A stretch of DNA of 64,000 nucleotides, taken from Plantago ovata (Eukaryota; Streptophyta; Magnoliopsida; Lamiales; Plantaginaceae). The stretch is from assembly GCA_028274465.1 (NCBI GenBank), contig CM051456.1:78912753-78976752 (forward strand), given 5' to 3'. A program made the translations under genes and the position numbers. Positions 60,083 to 64,000 of this stretch are shown here, in pieces (within the stretch, counting starts at the first letter, position 1; each line of letters begins with the position of its first letter). The notes under the pieces are model-generated. The model saw only the letters and a list, made by a program, of their open reading frames with translations, was not told the DNA's origin and made no database searches.

Positions 60083-62048
60083 ATCAATTAGAAGACTAAC
60101 CTTACTTCCAAAGCAGCTTCCAAGTCTTCGTAATAATCCGGTGTATCTTCTCCTTCGTCGAAGTCGAAGATATCTGCAATACTCTGATTATCTGCAAGAC
60201 AATAAGAGTTAGTTTCCAGCTCCTAGAACCTCAACCTTGGTATCCACGGATGAACAACCTATCGGAAGAATGCTAGGATATTCTTTGTGTGACCAAGAAG
60301 ACGGGGCGGCGATTCCTCCGGCAGAGGTGGCGCACGCGTGTGGCTAAGGGAGGAGGGGAGAGCTTTTATTTTCTCTAAGAAAACTGGGCTGAATAACTGT
60401 GTCCAAAACTGTATCCAAAGCTCTCTAATAGTCTACTATATATAGTAGTCAATAGAAGCCTAAAGCATAAGCAATTAGACTTCGTAAAGGAACAAGAATC
60501 TAATTCTTATCGCACAAGGAAACCAATATCAAGTCTAGATTCATTCCCAATCAAATCAAAACTCAATCAGGAAAATCTAACTTATCCCTTGGATTTCTAA
60601 TAGAGGAAGGAGTCGAACTCCTTCCCCTATCTACCATGCGCGCGCGCGCCTCCTAGGGACAGTAGGTGGGTCCCAATTTTGGGACCCACTTATAGTTCTA
60701 AGGCAATTCAAACTCCAAGTAGATTTTGCCCAAGTGCATATGTTAATTCTAAATTAACATATTCTTTCAAATCAAACCTCCATTATATTTCCAAAATATA
60801 ATCTTAAATTGTATATACATAAAATACAATTAATTAGCCAATTCAATTAATAATTACAAATCATTAATTGAGCCACCAAATATTATAATTAATTCCAAAT
60901 CAATTATAATCCATCAATCACAATTAATTCCAAATTAATTGCGATTCCATCTTCAAGGATATTCTGATAGGCTGAACCACCACATAGTGTGACCCATAGG
61001 GCCTCATCGTATTAAGCAAGTCCTAGACTAGGCAACATGGAATTCCTAGACGGTTCCATTTGCAATATTAATACGTGAGGACGTTTGAGAGGTTTCTCAA
61101 AGCTAACCCTTTCGTTGCGAAGCCTGTTGCGCTCAACGCGGCGATGGTAACGTCCCTTCATCTGACTTGCTCGAATGTATCTAGGATCGATGAAGTGTCT
61201 ATCCCAATAATACATCCACGGGTGTCTCAGGGAGTTTCTTGGTTAAGATATACTTATGACCATCATAATATATCATTTGCACTGGCCAGTGACTTTATCA
61301 ACACAACTATGCAGACTATGAGTAGTGCTCTCCTTTGCTACACTTGAGAGATGAATCCTTCACAGAATCACTTATCACCCGTATTTGTATGTAGCCATAA
61401 TCCTGGATCGTGTCTTAGGTCAGCTGCTTATTAAGAGCTAACATCGACGGGTCCACCAAGGATATGGGGCAACAAATGTGATGATAAAGTCCTGTAAGTA
61501 CAAAGGACGACTGGCATCACTTCGACAACTCACCGGTTCCCATAGACACTTCGGTGTAGAGTATACATCGATGGGAGTGTCCGGTGGGTACTTCCATTGT
61601 TCGATAAAGCTTCTTCGAACAACTATGCGCAGTTATGGGAACGTTTCTCGATTGTAAAACAATCCGTTCCGTGGCCGTGGGATCGGCTCACACTTGCTCC
61701 AACAAGTATAACCTCCACGCATACTAGTTTTGTCTGGTTCATTCAGACCCCCACATCCGAGATGAACCTCGACTAGGGAGAGTTTGGGATAGATGATAAC
61801 TCACATAGCTCCCACTATCTGTGTGATCGGTCATCTATCCGAGGGGACATGTTTAATATCAATACAGACAGTAATAGAGATATGACATGCTGCATGCCTA
61901 GTGTAATATAAATATGAAAGTGATACTCAATAGTAAAATGCAACAAACATATATTATATTACGTTGACCTGTGTAATAGTACATATATGCCCTCTATAAG
62001 GGCACCATGCCCTTAGTAAGGACTGTCTCTAGGACATATACATTATCA
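59961..62048 (-). repeat. Angela-2 5' LTR
   Basis: 2088 bp, plus-strand TGTAAGAAAA to CATTATCA. Contains an expanded TA run (about 60019-60079) where Angela-1 has only a short one. TATA region CTATATATAG near 60436. Confidence 0.9.
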
Positions 62049-62051
62049 ATG

Positions 62052-62505
62052 GTTGAATCTGGAAGTCTTGGTAAGAAGAACTTCAATTTGTAAGACCATA
62101 AAACAAGAACCAGAATTGATAAAACCAGTTGGTGTTGCCTATTACTCTGACCCTGTAACCAAGAAATCAAAGAAGAAACTTGGATTGATTCCTTATGAGT
62201 ATTTCTATCTCACTGCTAAGGATCAAGAAGAATATATTCTCTGGTTAAGGAAGATTCATGCTAAAAGCATTTCATATACACAACTTCTCCATGCCAGCAA
62301 TTGGGGCATTCACTTGTGGGTGGTGCACTACAAAGAAATGAATGTTGAAAAACATCATCATACCGCCTGCAATAATGCAAGGATTCTTCAACTCCAAGTC
62401 CGTAAGCTACTTGAAGATTATGCAAAGGACTGTGTTGAATTTACTGCACTTGCTGAGAAGAGTGTAAGGGAGATTCTGAGAAAATCTTCTGCTGAAAGAG
62501 CTTAA
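62052..62505 (+). pseudogene. Unrecognised ORF just upstream of SIRE-like PPT
   Basis: The frame is open from the Angela-2 border to a stop at 62505, about 150 codons, with no convincing start of its own, so it is the 3' part of a longer frame. It has a Lys-rich N-terminal part (KKSKKKLGL), an aromatic stretch (LIPYEYFYL, NWGIHLWVVHY), and a helical C-terminus (RILQLQVRKLLEDYAKDC, EKSVREILRKSSAERA). No RT, RNase H or known motif is visible. In SIRE-type elements an extra ORF can occur at this position after pol; whether this is one is not shown. Confidence 0.4.
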
Positions 62506-62749
62506 GTCCCTGTAATAGCTTTGTTTAGTTTTGTTTGCTGATTTTGTGTAGTTATCTCTGAACTTTCTTGTAAACTCACTGAAAGATAACTATCAGCAAT
62601 GAAGCTTTTGACTCTTATTGGTTTTTGATTATGCAATCTACTTATGCTTACTGTTTAATTATTCAAGTATGCTTGCATTAATCAACTGATTTATTCAACA
62701 TCAGAAACCTCTAAAAGGGTAACAATTAATTTAGCCATGGATTGCTAAC

Positions 62750-62767
62750 ATCAAAAAGGGGGAAATT
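62750..62767 (+). promoter_or_regulatory. SIRE-like polypurine tract
   Basis: CATCAAAAAGGGGGAAATT-type purine run directly before TGTTAGG. Confidence 0.7.
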
Positions 62768-64000
62768 TGTTAGGAAACTTGTAATTTTGATGAGCAATTA
62801 ACCATGCTAAATTAAGGAAAGTCCAGTAACTAGTACTCTTAAGGTCCATAGGAATTTAGAGTTTTAAGGACATTGTAAAAGAGGAACGTTTGCTGAAGAC
62901 TTAGAGTAGGTGCTAGATAGGTTAGTTTTACCGCTTATGATGTATCTTGTTTTCTGAAAAGAAAAACAACCTATTGAAGCATTTGCTGATGATGTACTTT
63001 GTTTACACAAACAAACTATTGAAGCATTTAGAACCGTTCAGAAACTTGAATATTTTGAAGAACTGAAGACTAGAAGATTTCTGAAGACTGGTATCTACAA
63101 AGGCACATGTTGCTCAGAAAGTGGAAACTTCAGCAACAGCTTGCATAAGTGAAAATCTAAACGACAGAGTAGGTTGTGCTTGCTGAAACTGAGACTGACC
63201 ACTTGCTGATGAACATATGTGACCTCCTTGTTGAAAGTACTTACATTTGTGCTCCAACGTTCATGTTTGAATCTCATTCAAATGAACATTAAATGCAAAG
63301 CATGCACGCGAAGGACATGAAGACTAGAAGACAAATAAAGGACGCTGCTGAAAGTACAAAAGCAAGATAGTGACATCTTAAGGAACAAAAGCCTTCGAAT
63401 TTGAAATTCAAACGGATCCCTTGATTCACTATAAATAGAGGTCATCCGGCAAAGAGTTGAAGTGTGTCAACAACGTGATCAAACTCTCACTTGTGCTTAA
63501 ACTCACATACCCGGCAAACACTCTTTACTGCCATTGATCCGTTCCAACACTTAAAGTTTGAAAAAGCTACTTGTGAAGAAGTAGAACATGCACGGCTAAG
63601 AAATTAGTTAAGTGTTCTTTCTTTCGAACAAGAACAAGTCTTGACACCAGAAACAATCAAACTTGTTTACTGCAAAGTATTCAAAGTTTTGTTTCTTAAT
63701 TAGATTACTTGTTGTAGTTGAATAAGTTATAATCAAGTTATCTCATCCCAAACCTCTCTAACTGAAAATACACCCTTTCAGGCGTGAAATTAAGGGGGAA
63801 CTTAATCGAGTATAGTGTTGCTGATTAAAAGTCCCAAGTTTGGTGGAGAACAAGGTTTCGTTCTCTAGTTAGGTTGGAAACGAAGCAAGTGTGCGTTGGT
63901 TTCTGTTTGAATCGCTCTAGATAGGTGTTGTAAGGAACCTCAAACTTGTCTTAGTGGATTCAGTCCTAGAACGGACAAAGTGGATTAGTTGAGAGATTAC
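62768..64000 (+). repeat. SIRE-like 3' LTR (runs off the window)
   Basis: Begins TGTTAGGAAAC after the PPT. A TATA box TATAAATA lies at 63430-63437, giving a U3 of about 0.66 kb plus promoter. No end (CA plus TSD) is visible before 64000. No reading frame of note. Confidence 0.6.

Larger units (their letters stand above)
56223..62048 (-). mobile_element. Angela-2, truncated Ty1/copia element, minus strand
   Basis: Has the 5' LTR (59961-62048), leader and gag-pol up to the linker between integrase and RT; RT, RNase H, PPT and 3' LTR are absent, the element joining TG-4's LTR at 56222/56223. Close to Angela-1 throughout. Broken: besides the truncation, a small number of further breaks. The LTR end at 62048 borders the SIRE-like element; with no left partner a TSD cannot be checked. 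Confidence 0.9.
62049..64000 (+). mobile_element. SIRE-like copia element, 3' end
   Basis: An ORF fragment, a short untranslated stretch (62506-62749), a PPT (AAAAAGGGGGAAATT) and an LTR starting TGTTAGGAAAC at 62768. The PPT followed by TGTTAG matches SIRE-type Ty1/copia elements. The LTR runs past the window edge, so its length is unknown. Angela-2 borders it on the left. Lineage assignment is tentative because no polymerase is in view. Confidence 0.5.

Noticed and set aside
62049-62505. A host single-copy gene exon
   Set aside because: A PPT and LTR start follow at once and a retroelement borders it, so retrotransposon origin is more likely, though not proven.

Overview
The window is plant nuclear DNA, most likely from a eudicot with a large, repeat-rich genome. 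No ordinary host gene can be supported. Almost every base belongs to LTR retrotransposons or their non-autonomous relatives, stacked inside one another up to three deep. The lineages are plant-specific: a chromodomain-bearing Ty3/gypsy element (Tekay type), Ty1/copia elements of Angela type, Athila-like gag-only elements primed by tRNA-Asp, a SIRE-like copia end, and a Cassandra TRIM with a 5S rRNA-like LTR. Boundaries were set from TG...CA ends, paired LTRs, primer binding sites (PBS), polypurine tracts (PPT), target-site duplications (TSDs), and intact copies elsewhere in the window that show the empty site.

Layout. (1) 1-956: LTR fragment of a mini-gag element, minus strand, lying in a chromovirus. 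(2) 957-53660: two minus-strand chromovirus internal regions sharing one middle LTR (LTR-internal-LTR-internal). The left internal region (957-3864) has gag and protease. The shared LTR (3865-24790) holds a full-length Angela copia (4671-23066), whose 3' LTR holds a gag-protease element (TG-1, 12990-21212). (3) The right chromovirus internal region (24791-45938) carries integrase with chromodomain, RT-RNase H, gag and a leader ORF. A solo Angela LTR (26427-28487) sits in the pol region. A tandem mini-gag element (MG-1, 32225-45851) sits in the leader. Inside MG-1 are TG-2 (33628-39757) and the Cassandra TRIM (41164-41854). (4) The right chromovirus LTR (45939-53660) holds TG-3 (47997-53207). 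(5) 53661-56222: tail of another TG element, joined directly to a truncated minus-strand Angela copy (56223-62048). (6) 62049-64000: 3' end of a SIRE-like element with an unrecognised ORF.

Age. LTR pairs differ by roughly 1-4% by eye. At the usual plant rate of 1.3e-8 substitutions per site per year this is about 0.5-1.5 million years. The order of nesting agrees: chromovirus oldest, then Angela and MG-1, then TG-1 and TG-2. All coding regions are fossils, and most are broken in a few places.

The most interesting signals are non-coding. They are a four-hairpin leader array in the Angela elements with conserved loops and covarying stems; GC-rich near-palindromes in the LTR that recur, family-specifically, inside the same element; a repeated hairpin plus PPT-like module; tRNA-like A/B boxes inside the chromovirus LTR; a conserved ORF upstream of chromovirus gag; and a gag module that differs between elements with the same LTR.
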